This document shows, one piece after another, positions 32,682-40,779 of a stretch of DNA of 45,370 nucleotides. Origin of the DNA: an uncultured Clostridia bacterium (GTDB lineage Bacteria > Bacillota > Clostridia > Lachnospirales > Anaerotignaceae); assembly GCA_944377425.1 (NCBI GenBank), contig CALWEX010000003.1, forward strand, positions 1 through 45,370, read 5' to 3'. Every line of letters starts with the position of its first letter. Positions within the stretch are counted from its first letter, which is position 1. The translations under genes were made by a program, and so were the position numbers. Under the pieces are notes generated by a model. It saw nothing but the letters and a program-made list of their open reading frames with translations, was not told the DNA's origin and made no database searches.

Positions 32682-33059
32682 ATGAAATTAATGCATACAA
32701 GATTACCGGATTTTTACACAAAAATTGAGGCTGCTGCTAAACAGAATGACCCTAACATGGGATTTTCAGTAAGCGGTCTTGAAAACGTAAAAACAGCAAA
32801 GCTCGCTTCCTTAAGAGTTGGCCGTGTTGAGGACGAAATTACAGAAATAATAGAAGATAAAGACATCAAAAAAGTTGAGGTAGTTCTTGCTACAGAAAAT
32901 CCGGAAACTCTTTATACAGTTATTATTAAAGGTATTGAAGAAGACGGTACATGCAAAAAGATTATACTTGAAAACATGATGCTTTCAGCACCTACAGTTG
33001 AAACTCATCTTTTTGGTGTAAAAGAAATTATCGACCGCCGCGCTAACATTAAGAAATAA
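32682..33059 (+). CDS. Unrecognised 125-residue operon protein
   Basis: GAAAGGAG stands 11 bases before the ATG. Soluble, mixed alpha/beta, no signal peptide or membrane segment, no cysteine except one (Cys-Lys-Lys near 95). Notable stretches are MGFSVSGLENVKTAKLASLR near 27-46, an acidic VEDEITEIIEDKDIKKVEVVL run, and LFGVKEIIDRRANIKK at the end. I do not recognise the family. It is 17 bases upstream of the next gene, so the two products probably form a complex or act in one step of the pathway. Confidence 0.75.
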   Translation: MKLMHTRLPDFYTKIEAAAKQNDPNMGFSVSGLENVKTAKLASLRVGRVEDEITEIIEDKDIKKVEVVLATENPETLYTVIIKGIEEDGTCKKIILENMMLSAPTVETHLFGVKEIIDRRANIKK

Positions 33060-33076
33060 AAAAGGGGGACAACGCT

Positions 33077-34117
33077 GTGAAACTTAAATATCGTATTATT
33101 CCTCAGGGCGCCGCAGACGGAATGGTGCCATTGAACTGGGTATTTATTGACAAAAAAGATGTTAAAGAATGTGGTTTAACAGACCTTGAAGCCTGCTACG
33201 CTGTAGGCAAAGCCCTTGGCGATGATTGTGCCGCTGTTGACATTATTGATATGGATGCTGTAACTGTTACAAGTGATGGTATTATGGCTCCCGGTGCTGT
33301 TGTAGGTGTTGCTTCCGTTGACCATGGACTTATTAACCAGAACTATGGTTACCTTAACATAAGCCCTCTTCCATACTCTGACCAGATGATAAAGGAAGAA
33401 CCACATATGAAACAGTGGCTTATGGATGAATATAAAGGCAGACCTTTACATAGAGGTCCAAGTGCTGAAGACAGAGGAAACAGAGGACCTAACAACGAAA
33501 ACATGACCATGACTGGACGTATCGCAAACAACAACTGCGGTTCAGAAGTTATGAACATGGTTGAAATGACAGAAATTTTGGCACCTTACTTCGGTATTCA
33601 CGAGATTATGACAGACGGTGAAGTTACTATCGGTATAGCCGGACCTGTTGTATCAGTAGGTATCGGTATGGTTGTAAGCGAAAGACACGGAAGAATTTTC
33701 GGTGGCAAAAACTTAGGCGCTTACCGTGCCGGAATGTCAGCTCATAACTCCGGAAAATACGCAAAAACAGTAAAACAGGATTATCCAGCCATTGCCGCAC
33801 CAAAGAGCGTTTTAGCAGAGCATACCCTTCGCGCCTTTGATATCGGCCTTGTAGCTGGACGCGATATAGGCTGCTCCCCTGCCGTACTTAGCCTTGCAAA
33901 GGCTTACGGCAAGCCTATTGACCTTGACAACATTACTGAGCGTGCATGGATAGAACTTGAAAGCATTGGCATTACACGTGAAAAACTTGAAGCTCCTTCA
34001 AACGTAATGTCAAGAGAAGAAGTAATCGCACACGCTGATGAAATTATTCCAGGTATGGATGGTGCTAAGAAATATGCAGTATCTGATATCTGCGAAGTTA
34101 GATACGTTGAAATTTAA
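33077..34117 (+). CDS. Unrecognised 346-residue operon protein, probable enzyme
   Basis: GTG start with AAAGGGGGAC before it. Soluble; no signal peptide. Several stretches look strongly constrained: DGIMAPGAVVGVASVDHGLINQNYG style Gly-rich loops near 67-90, GRPLHRGPSAEDRGNRGPNN near 118-137, MTGRIANNNCGSEVMNM near 143-159, and VVSERHGRIFGGKNLGAYR near 206-224, with several histidines and one conserved-looking Cys that could form an active site. I cannot place it in a family. Its position between a transporter gene and an M20 deacylase gene suggests a lyase, hydrolase or isomerase acting on the imported compound; that is inference. Confidence 0.8.
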   Translation: MKLKYRIIPQGAADGMVPLNWVFIDKKDVKECGLTDLEACYAVGKALGDDCAAVDIIDMDAVTVTSDGIMAPGAVVGVASVDHGLINQNYGYLNISPLPYSDQMIKEEPHMKQWLMDEYKGRPLHRGPSAEDRGNRGPNNENMTMTGRIANNNCGSEVMNMVEMTEILAPYFGIHEIMTDGEVTIGIAGPVVSVGIGMVVSERHGRIFGGKNLGAYRAGMSAHNSGKYAKTVKQDYPAIAAPKSVLAEHTLRAFDIGLVAGRDIGCSPAVLSLAKAYGKPIDLDNITERAWIELESIGITREKLEAPSNVMSREEVIAHADEIIPGMDGAKKYAVSDICEVRYVEI

Positions 34118-34155
34118 TAATTAAAACTCAAACCGCTTTACTCTCTTTCTTCTTT

Positions 34156-34182
34156 CAGGCTCTTGTAAAAATCAAGAGCCTG
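34156..34182 (+). promoter_or_regulatory. Intra-operon hairpin
   Basis: caggctcttg/caagagcctg, a 10-bp perfect stem with a 7-nt loop, followed by ATTGATTAATG rather than a T-run. It is a weak terminator or an RNA-processing site between the 346-residue protein gene and the M20 gene. Confidence 0.55.
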
Positions 34183-34228
34183 ATTGATTAATGTAAATAC
34201 CGGTTATTAGCATAAAAGGAGAAAAAAA

Positions 34229-35422
34229 GTGACAGATAAAGAAAAAATCATTGAATACATAGATAAAAATCGTGATGAGCTTGTAAGAATAGCTTCCGGC
34301 ATTATCAGTGTGCCTTCAATATAAGGCAGAGAAAATTCAAATGAGATGTATGACAAAGAGGCAGATTTTCTTATCTCAGAATTTGCAAAATTCGGTATTG
34401 AAGCAAAGAAATATTCTCAGGCTCCTGGAGGATGTAACCTTGTTGCTGAGTATACAGGAACAGGCGGCGGCAAAACCCTTGCTATGGGCGGTCATTACGA
34501 CGTTGTAGCCGCTGATGAAGCAACTTGGGAAACCGAAGGCGGTTTTGTACCTACAGTAAAAGACGGAAACCTTATTGGCCGTGGCGCAGCTGATATGAAA
34601 GGCGGACTTGCTTGCTGCTTTATGGCTTTAAAGGCTCTTAAAGAGTGCGATATTAAACTTAAGGGAAATGTACAGTTTGTTGCAACTGTTGACGAGGAGA
34701 TAGGTAGTCCATACGGTATGAGCTATCTTGCAGAAAACAAAATTATAGCTCCAGACTTTTTTATAAATGCTGAGCAGACAGAAATGAAGATAGTAGTAGC
34801 ATACAAAGGCTGTGCATGGATGGAAGTAAAAGTTAAAGGTGTTACAGCCCACGGCAGCAAACCTCACCTTGGTGTAAACGCAGTTGTTAATGCAGCTAAG
34901 CTTATATATATGTTGGATAAAAAAGGCGTTGAATTTACACCAGACCCACTTCTTGGAAATGGCTCCCTTAACGTAGGCACTATAGAAGGCGGTACAGGAA
35001 TTAATATAGTTCCTGACGAATGTGTATTCAAGATTGACGGAAGACTTGTTCCGGGACAGACATATGATGGAGTAATAGGCGCTATAAGAGATATGATTTC
35101 AGAGCTTAAGGCTCAGGACCCTACATTCGATGCTGAAGTTGATTTTTGCGCTCGTACATCAAACGCCGTTCATATTTCCGAGGACAGCCCGCTTGTTAAA
35201 GCTCTTTTGGAAAATTCAAAACTTGCAACAGGCAAAGAAGCTGATTTAAGCGGATTTATAGCTCAGGGCGACAATTATTTCTTTAATAAAAATGGCATAC
35301 CTGCTATAATGTTCGGCCCAGGAACTCTTGACTGCATACATAAAGCTAACGAATGGGTTAAAATTGATGACCTTGTAGAAGCAGCAAAAATTTATGCCCT
35401 TACAGCTTTAAGCGTATGCTAA
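34229..35422 (+). pseudogene. M20-family deacylase/peptidase gene with one in-frame TAA
   Basis: The frame from a GTG at 34229 (AAAGGAG seven bases before) has 398 codons, broken only by TAA at codon 32 (34322-34324). The reading is ASGIISVPSI, stop, GRENSNEMYDKEADF, so the homology to ArgE/DapE-type proteins (usual PSxxGxEN) runs straight through. All M20 metal-site segments follow: GGHYDVV (about codons 87-93), GRGAADMKGG, TVDEEIGSPYG, HGSKPHLGVNA and the final CIHKANE. An ATG at 34346 lacks a ribosome site and would lose the first helix. A single-base change from TAT/TAC, GAA, CAA or AAA would explain it. The product would deacylate an N-acyl or carbamoyl amino acid. Confidence 0.8.
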
Positions 35423-35456
35423 AATATCCAAAAACGCACAGAAAGGTTATGTTTTT

Positions 35457-35819
35457 ATGGAACACGAATATATAATAGCCCATGCCGATAAATCTGTATT
35501 AAAGATTTCTGGTCTTGAGGTTAAAGGTCTTAATACAAAGCAACTTGAAAAAATACTTGGGGATAAACTTCATACATTTGTAAGGGTAATAGGCGTAACA
35601 GGCAACAATATAGAAATGGATGTTTATGATATTGAGCCTGAACAGGTACGAAAAAACGAAAAAGGCCTTATAGAAAGCATTGTCTTAACGGAGGGGATAA
35701 CCGTTACAGAGCTTACAAAGCTTTCTTGCAGCGAAAAAATAGTACCCGTAGACTATAACTCAATACCAGATAAGCCTATTTCGGACTGTGCGATGGAAAG
35801 ATGGATGAAACGCGGATAA
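35457..35819 (+). CDS. Unrecognised 120-residue operon protein
   Basis: AAAGG is ten bases before the ATG. Small soluble protein with an N-terminal beta/alpha segment (MEHEYIIAHADKSVLKISGL), a GLNTKQLEKILGDKL helix, a hydrophobic strand FVRVIGVTGNNIEMDVYDI, and two cysteines (LSCSEK and SDCAMERW). No family recognised. It sits between the M20 and LarA-like genes with gaps of 34 and 31 bases. It could be a subunit or chaperone of either enzyme. Confidence 0.72.
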   Translation: MEHEYIIAHADKSVLKISGLEVKGLNTKQLEKILGDKLHTFVRVIGVTGNNIEMDVYDIEPEQVRKNEKGLIESIVLTEGITVTELTKLSCSEKIVPVDYNSIPDKPISDCAMERWMKRG

Positions 35820-35850
35820 ATTAATCCACATTTTGTAGGAGGAATAATAT

Positions 35851-37128
35851 ATGTCAGGAATAACTCATTTAGTAGAACAGATGAAAATACCTCGTTTTGT
35901 ACGCGTAAAACAGTATTTTCCACATAATGAACTTTCAGAACAAGACATTATATCTTTAATAGCTGAAAACTTCTCTAAACCTGAAATAAAAGACAAAATT
36001 AAACCAGGCCAGAGAATATGCATAACAAGCGGAAGCCGTGGAGTTTCAAATATAGCCCTTATAACAAAGGAAATAGTTAAACAGGTAAAAGCTCTCGGTG
36101 CTGAACCATTTATAATACCGGCCATGGGCAGCCACGGCGGCGCTACAGCCGAAGGCCAAAGAGGAATTTTAACTAGCTACGGAATTACAGAAGAAACTAT
36201 GGGCTGCCCTATTATTTCTTCTATGGAAACAGTTAAAATAGGTCATGCTGATGAAATAGATGTTGACGTACAGATAGACAAAAACGCTTATGAAGCAGAC
36301 GGCATTATAGTTCTTAACCGTATTAAAGCTCATACAGGCTTTAAAGGCAAATATGAAAGCGGCTTAATGAAAATGATGACTGTAGGCCTTGGCAAACAGG
36401 CTGGCGCTTATGTGGCACATTCTGCTGGTGACGATGCAATGCCTGAGCGTTTATTTGCAATAGGCAGCGAAATAATACGTAAATCAAATGTTATTTTAGG
36501 CGTAGGCTTAATGGAAAATGCTTTTGATAAGACTTATAAAATCGCTTTCCTTCAGCCAGAAGAAATACCTGTAAAAGAGCCTGAACTTCTTAATGAGGCT
36601 AAAGCAGCTATGGGTAAAATTTTCCTTGATGCCTGCGATGTACTTATACTTGAGAAAATTGGTAAAAACTACAGCGGCGGTGGTATGGACCCTAACGTAG
36701 TAGGCCGCTCAAGATTACCTATAGGTATTAAATCAGAAAGAATGGGTATATTTGAGTTAAGTGAAGAATCCCATGGTAATGCAACTGGAATGGGTAGAGC
36801 CGATGTAGGTACAATGAAATTCTTCCACCAGATATCATTTGATGATACATATCCTAACGCCGTAACAGACCACGACAGCTCAGTTTACAAAATACCACTT
36901 ATAGCAGAAAATGAGAAGGAATGTATCCAAACATCAATGGCTATATGCCTTAACATGGATGTTAATAACCCAAGAATTATAATACTTAAAAACTCTCTTG
37001 AAATCGAAGATATGCTTATTTCTGAAGCACTTATACCAGAAGCTAAAACAAGAGAGCAGCTTACTATAACAAGCGAGCCTTTTGAGCTTGAGTTCGACAG
37101 CGAAGGAAACTTAGCTACACAAATTTAA
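35851..37128 (+). CDS. LarA-type nickel-pincer racemase/epimerase homologue
   Basis: 425 residues, TAGGAGG ribosome site. Lactate racemase (LarA)-like fold: N-terminal segment ending PAMGSHGGAT (His95), central NRIKAHTGFKG (His161), GLMKMM (Lys174) and GAYVAH (His190). In Lactiplantibacillus LarA the key residues are His108, His174, Lys184 (which carries the nickel-pincer nucleotide) and His200; the spacings 66/10/16 there compare with 66/13/16 here, so all four positions appear conserved. The protein would racemise or epimerise a 2-hydroxyacid other than lactate, since LarA homologues are functionally diverse. LarB, LarC and LarE, which make the cofactor, are not encoded here. Last gene of the PucR-linked operon. 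Confidence 0.8.
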   Translation: MSGITHLVEQMKIPRFVRVKQYFPHNELSEQDIISLIAENFSKPEIKDKIKPGQRICITSGSRGVSNIALITKEIVKQVKALGAEPFIIPAMGSHGGATAEGQRGILTSYGITEETMGCPIISSMETVKIGHADEIDVDVQIDKNAYEADGIIVLNRIKAHTGFKGKYESGLMKMMTVGLGKQAGAYVAHSAGDDAMPERLFAIGSEIIRKSNVILGVGLMENAFDKTYKIAFLQPEEIPVKEPELLNEAKAAMGKIFLDACDVLILEKIGKNYSGGGMDPNVVGRSRLPIGIKSERMGIFELSEESHGNATGMGRADVGTMKFFHQISFDDTYPNAVTDHDSSVYKIPLIAENEKECIQTSMAICLNMDVNNPRIIILKNSLEIEDMLISEALIPEAKTREQLTITSEPFELEFDSEGNLATQI

Positions 37129-37212
37129 TCATATAAAATTTAAATACCCTTTAAATTACACAATGTAAAACCATTAGTTAACACAACACTAACCATTAAA
37201 CCAATCCAAAAG

Positions 37213-37248
37213 CAAGGATAAGGCAGTAAGTCTTATCCTTGTTTTTTT
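37213..37248 (+). terminator. Terminator of the PucR-linked operon
   Basis: caaggataag/cttatccttg, a 10-bp perfect stem, then seven T. Confidence 0.92.
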
Positions 37249-37310
37249 AGTTAAAAGCCTTTTTAAGCATACTTTGTTTAGTTTATTTAAACAGGCAATA
37301 TAAATAAAAA

Positions 37311-37340
37311 ATTCCGGAAAAGCTCTAACTATTCCGGAAT
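37311..37340 (-). terminator. Terminator of the copper amine oxidase N-domain gene
   Basis: attccggaa/ttccggaat, a 9-bp perfect stem followed by TTTTTTATTT on the minus strand. Confidence 0.88.
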
Positions 37341-37412
37341 ATATTGATTTAAACTACAGATATATTAATTAAAATACGTACTTATTATACTTTAGCTTTA
37401 AACATAAAATAT

Positions 37413-38288
37413 TTAACCAGCAAAAGTTAAAGCCCCTTTGCTTGTAGGGTCAAATTTATATATAACCATAGTCATGCCATTATAAAAAACATATACTTCG
37501 CCTGTATATTTATCTACCCAAAAGTCAAACACCACAGGAATAGTATAAAATCTGTCATTTTCTTCAGTTACATTAAGGTTATAAATGGCCTTTCTTATAT
37601 CATCGCCATTATTTTTATATGTTTCGTTTTCATCCCAAGGTATATATTCTCCGTATGTTAAATTGTAAGCCTCTATAAGCTGTTTCTTAACTATTTCAAC
37701 AGCTTCATCCTTTGATAAGGCATCATAAGAATCATAACTGCTTACAATTATCTGAGGAATCCTTGGCACAATGTGGGTAGTTTCCAAATTTTTACCGTCG
37801 CAATAATCAACTTTAAAATTCAAACTATCTGCTAAAAACCTAACTGGCACATATGTAAAGTTATTATATATTTTAGGTGCAGCATCTATTTCTGCTTTTT
37901 CATTGTTAACAGTAGCTGTTTTACTGCCTATTTTTAAATTTATATTGGTTTTGTCATTATATATTTCAACTTCACCGGTTTCTTCTGTCCATTTAACTTC
38001 ATAGCCTAAATTTTCGGTTACAGCCCTAACAGGCACCAACGCCCTGTTTTCTTCAATAATAACATTTGAATCCCTAATAAGGCTGCCGTTAACAAAAAGT
38101 GCTACATAGTTAGCATCTATATTTTCTACGTATCCGTCTTTATATGTTATTTTAGTTTTAACACCTTCACTGGTGTCATTTATAGGGGTAATAGTTATGC
38201 CGTCTAAATTAGAACTTACTATATCTTTGGCAAATGCTGAGGTGGTAATACATAAGGAAATTAAAATTGCAATGAGAATTTTTTTCAT
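37413..38288 (-). CDS. Secreted protein with copper amine oxidase N-terminal (stalk) domain
   Basis: 291 residues from the ATG at 38288 (MKKILIAILISL...), chosen over a GTG nine bases upstream because AAAAGGAG is correctly spaced to the ATG. Signal peptide about 1-20 with cleavage after AFA. The stalk-type domain (about 60-165) shows LFVNGSLIRDSNVIIEEN, ALVPVRAVTENLGYEVKW and the second repeat TYVPVRFLADSLNFKVDY. The C-terminal part (about 185-291) is an unassigned domain with GEYIPWDENETYK and a beta-rich FDFWVDKYTGEVYVFYNG. These domains bind cell wall or act as envelope modules; the catalytic oxidase domain is absent. Function unknown. Monocistronic. Confidence 0.8.
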   Translation of the reverse strand: MKKILIAILISLCITTSAFAKDIVSSNLDGITITPINDTSEGVKTKITYKDGYVENIDANYVALFVNGSLIRDSNVIIEENRALVPVRAVTENLGYEVKWTEETGEVEIYNDKTNINLKIGSKTATVNNEKAEIDAAPKIYNNFTYVPVRFLADSLNFKVDYCDGKNLETTHIVPRIPQIIVSSYDSYDALSKDEAVEIVKKQLIEAYNLTYGEYIPWDENETYKNNGDDIRKAIYNLNVTEENDRFYTIPVVFDFWVDKYTGEVYVFYNGMTMVIYKFDPTSKGALTFAG

Positions 38289-38414
38289 AACAATCACTCC
38301 TTTTTTAATTAGTTAAAATATTAAACTTTATAACAACTAATAAAAAATGAACCAACTTAAAAAATATAAAACTTATGAAAAAATCTTATTAGCAAACTAT
38401 ATATAAAAACAAAA

Positions 38415-38432
38415 GCGCGCCTTACGGCACGC
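38415..38432 (-). terminator. Terminator after the tRNA-like sequence
   Basis: Minus strand GCGTGCC-GTAA-GGCGCGC (one G-U pair) followed by TTTTGTTTTTAT; 28 bases past the tRNA-like 3' end. Confidence 0.7.
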
Positions 38433-38460
38433 CCGTGTTTTAAACAGATTGAAAATTAAT

Positions 38461-38535
38461 GGCCTGACGGGGTTTGAACCCTTTGTCTCCGCGGCTACAT
38501 CCGCGGCGCTTTTCCTCTTAAGCTACAAGCCCATA
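38461..38535 (-). tRNA. tRNA-like sequence with irregular fold (pseudo-tRNA or unusual tRNA)
   Basis: Minus strand shows U8-A9, a 4-bp D stem GCTT/AAGC with a GG-containing loop, anticodon stem CCGCG/CGCGG, variable AGACA and a T-loop TTCAAAC. The anticodon loop is 8 nt (GATGTAGC), the T stem has one mismatch (AAGGG/CCCGT) and the acceptor strands GGGCTTG and TCAGGCC/CAGGCCA pair with two mismatches in either register. The anticodon could read GUA or UGU depending on register. Minus-strand TATAAT (38567-38572) lies about 30 bases upstream and an intrinsic terminator follows, as for a real transcript. No anticodon for UAA is present. Confidence 0.4.
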
Positions 38536-38799
38536 GGGCTTTGAGAGGAAATTTGCCTTATAAAAAATTATATCTTTTATGAAATTGATAAAATACTTTT
38601 CATAAGGCTGTTAAAGGCATGAAATTGAGTATATATCTGTCACTAAGTTATATTATATTACTAACAACTATATATGTCAATATTCCCCTGAATATTTTAC
38701 AACATTTAGTTTGGCCTTTAACATAATGGTTTTTCTGTATAAAATTTAATTACACACCACATTTTAGCATAATAAAAAATATTTCACCAAATATATCCA

Positions 38800-39726
38800 T
38801 TAATCATCGGCATGGCAGCATAATACGCTTCGGCCTTGGAGCTGCGCCATATTCAAAATACCCTTAGCACACTTTTCATCTGCTCTTTGGCAAAAAGCAT
38901 AAAAGTCGCAGCTATTTTCTGTATACTCAGTATTTCTCAATACATTAAATTCAGGAATATTACAGCATCCGTTAATAGGCAAAACAGAAGAAACCAGCTG
39001 TTTTGTGTATGGATGTTTTGGATTTTTTAATACTTCTTGACATGGGCCATATTCTATTATTCTTCCTGAATACATAACCGCTATATTATCACATATTGAA
39101 GATGTTAAAGCTAAGTCATGGGTAATAAAAAGGAAAGAAACGCCCTTTTCCTCTTTAAGTTTTCGCATAAGACCTATTATCTGGGCCTGAACCGAAACAT
39201 CCAGAGCACTTGTGGCCTCGTCAAAAATTATAAGCTTAGGCGAGCATATAACGGCTCTTGCAATAGACGCTTTTTGGCACTCCCCACCGCTTAATGAGCC
39301 TATGCCCTTATTCAGGTAAGACCCTTTTAAACCTACATATTTAATAAGCTCCTGAGCTCTTTGCCTCAGTTCTGTTTTTGAATATAAGTTATATGAATCC
39401 GCACCCATCATAACTGACTCCAAAAGACTATATTTAGGGTCAAAAGAGTCCTTTGGGTTCTGAAACACCATTTGCAAATCTTTGCCAACACATTTAAGGC
39501 GCTTTTGGCCTGTTATTTCTGCACCATTAAACATTATTGTGCCGGAGTCCTCTTTTATAAGCCTAGCTATAATTTCGGCTGTAGTGCTTTTTCCGCAGCC
39601 GCTTTCGCCTACAAGGCCTAAACATTCGCCTTGTTTTATACTGAAATCTATGCCTTTAAGAGCGTAAACAAAGTCTTTTTTGTTTTTATATGTTTTTGTA
39701 AGTCCGGTAACTTTAAGCAGACACAT
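38800..39726 (-). CDS. Nickel/peptide ABC transporter ATP-binding protein (DppF/NikE type)
   Basis: 308 residues. Walker A GESGCGKST (about 39-47), Q-loop QNPKDSFDPKYS, signature SLSGGECQKASIARA, Walker B LIIFDEATSALD, H-loop ITHDLAL. The C-terminal oligopeptide-type extension has four to six cysteines (CCNIPEF, CDFYAFCQRADEKCAKG, LCCHADD), as in DppD/F proteins that bind an Fe-S cluster. It energises import with the partner ATPase encoded 73 bases upstream. Last gene of the methyltransferase-led operon; no clear terminator is seen after it. Confidence 0.93.
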   Translation of the reverse strand: MCLLKVTGLTKTYKNKKDFVYALKGIDFSIKQGECLGLVGESGCGKSTTAEIIARLIKEDSGTIMFNGAEITGQKRLKCVGKDLQMVFQNPKDSFDPKYSLLESVMMGADSYNLYSKTELRQRAQELIKYVGLKGSYLNKGIGSLSGGECQKASIARAVICSPKLIIFDEATSALDVSVQAQIIGLMRKLKEEKGVSFLFITHDLALTSSICDNIAVMYSGRIIEYGPCQEVLKNPKHPYTKQLVSSVLPINGCCNIPEFNVLRNTEYTENSCDFYAFCQRADEKCAKGILNMAQLQGRSVLCCHADD

Positions 39727-39799
39727 AACAGCATTCTCTTTTCTTTTGCAAACCTTTTCTAACTTCTTCTATCTTTTTTGTTTTTTTACTTTTTCTAAG

Positions 39800-40738
39800 C
39801 TATAAAGAACAGCAATTACAGTATACAGTATGGCTTTGTGACAAATCTCGTTTTTCCGGAAATTTTTTATAACACATATCTTTTGCCATACTGCATCGTG
39901 GGGCAAAAGGACAGCCCACCATATCATCGTTAAACTCCGGCGGCAAACCTTCTATAGCCTCGGGTATTTTTCCGTTCATTTCCGGAACGGCCTTTATTAG
40001 AGCCTTTGTATATGGGTGTTCCGGGCTATTTATTATATCATTTGTACTGCCTATTTCCATAATGCTTCCGCCATACATAACAGCAGCTTTATCTGCCAGA
40101 TTAGCAACCACACCCATGTTATGAGTTACAATAAGCATTGATGTGTTATAACTTTCTTTAACCTGTTTTAAAAGGCGTATAACCTGCGCCTGTGCTGTTA
40201 CATCAAGAGCACTTGTAGGCTCATCAGCCAGTATAAGCTTTGGGGTATTCATCATAGCCGCCGCTATAGCCGTTCTTTGGCACATGCCGCCTGAAAGCTC
40301 AAAGGGATACGATGTAAAAATACGCTCTGTTTCCCAAAGGCGCAGTTTTTTCATAAGCTCTTCAGCTTTTTTTAGGCAGTCAATTTTTTTAGCCTTTTTG
40401 TTATGTGCCTTAACAGTTTCATAAAACAAATGGCCTATTGTTTTTGTAGGGTCCATTGAAAGAAAAGCGTTCTGAAATATCATGGCTATTTCTAAGCCGC
40501 GTATATTCCTTATTTCCGCAGAGTTAAGCTTTGTAATGTCTTTTTCATTAAATATAATGCTGCCGCCTGTAATAGATGCGTTTTTATCCAGCATTAAAAC
40601 AGATTTAAGAGCGGTGCTTTTACCGCAGCCGCTCTCTCCTACTATACATACTATTTCGCCGTCATTTACTTTTAAGCTTAAATTGCGCACAACTCTGGTT
40701 TTGCCGTAAGATACGCTTAAATTATTTATATCCAGCAT
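39800..40738 (-). CDS. Nickel/peptide ABC transporter ATP-binding protein (DppD/NikD type)
   Basis: 312 residues. Walker A GESGCGKST (about 33-41), Q-loop QNAFLSMDPTKT, signature ELSGGMCQRTAIAAA, Walker B LILADEPTSALD, switch His in VTHNMGV, and the C-terminal oligo_HPY extension with GCPFAPRCSMAKDMCYKKFP, whose cysteines match the Fe-S-binding CxPRCxxA pattern of the family. Forms the ATPase heterodimer with the DppF-type protein. The substrate group (nickel complex or peptide) is not decided by this subunit. Confidence 0.94.
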   Translation of the reverse strand: MLDINNLSVSYGKTRVVRNLSLKVNDGEIVCIVGESGCGKSTALKSVLMLDKNASITGGSIIFNEKDITKLNSAEIRNIRGLEIAMIFQNAFLSMDPTKTIGHLFYETVKAHNKKAKKIDCLKKAEELMKKLRLWETERIFTSYPFELSGGMCQRTAIAAAMMNTPKLILADEPTSALDVTAQAQVIRLLKQVKESYNTSMLIVTHNMGVVANLADKAAVMYGGSIMEIGSTNDIINSPEHPYTKALIKAVPEMNGKIPEAIEGLPPEFNDDMVGCPFAPRCSMAKDMCYKKFPEKRDLSQSHTVYCNCCSL

Positions 40739-40779
40739 ATAAACACCTTTAACTTTTATAACTTTTTTGAACCTTATGT

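Noticed and set aside
31474..34324. TAA reassigned to a sense codon in this genome
   Set aside because: TAA is the normal stop of many intact genes here (etfA, etfB and others), so only local read-through, mutation or error can explain the two internal codons.
38461..38535. A suppressor, pyrrolysine or selenocysteine tRNA that would read the internal TAA codons
   Set aside because: The anticodon region is GATGTAGC, with no UUA, CUA or UCA, and the fold lacks the long arms of tRNA-Sec.
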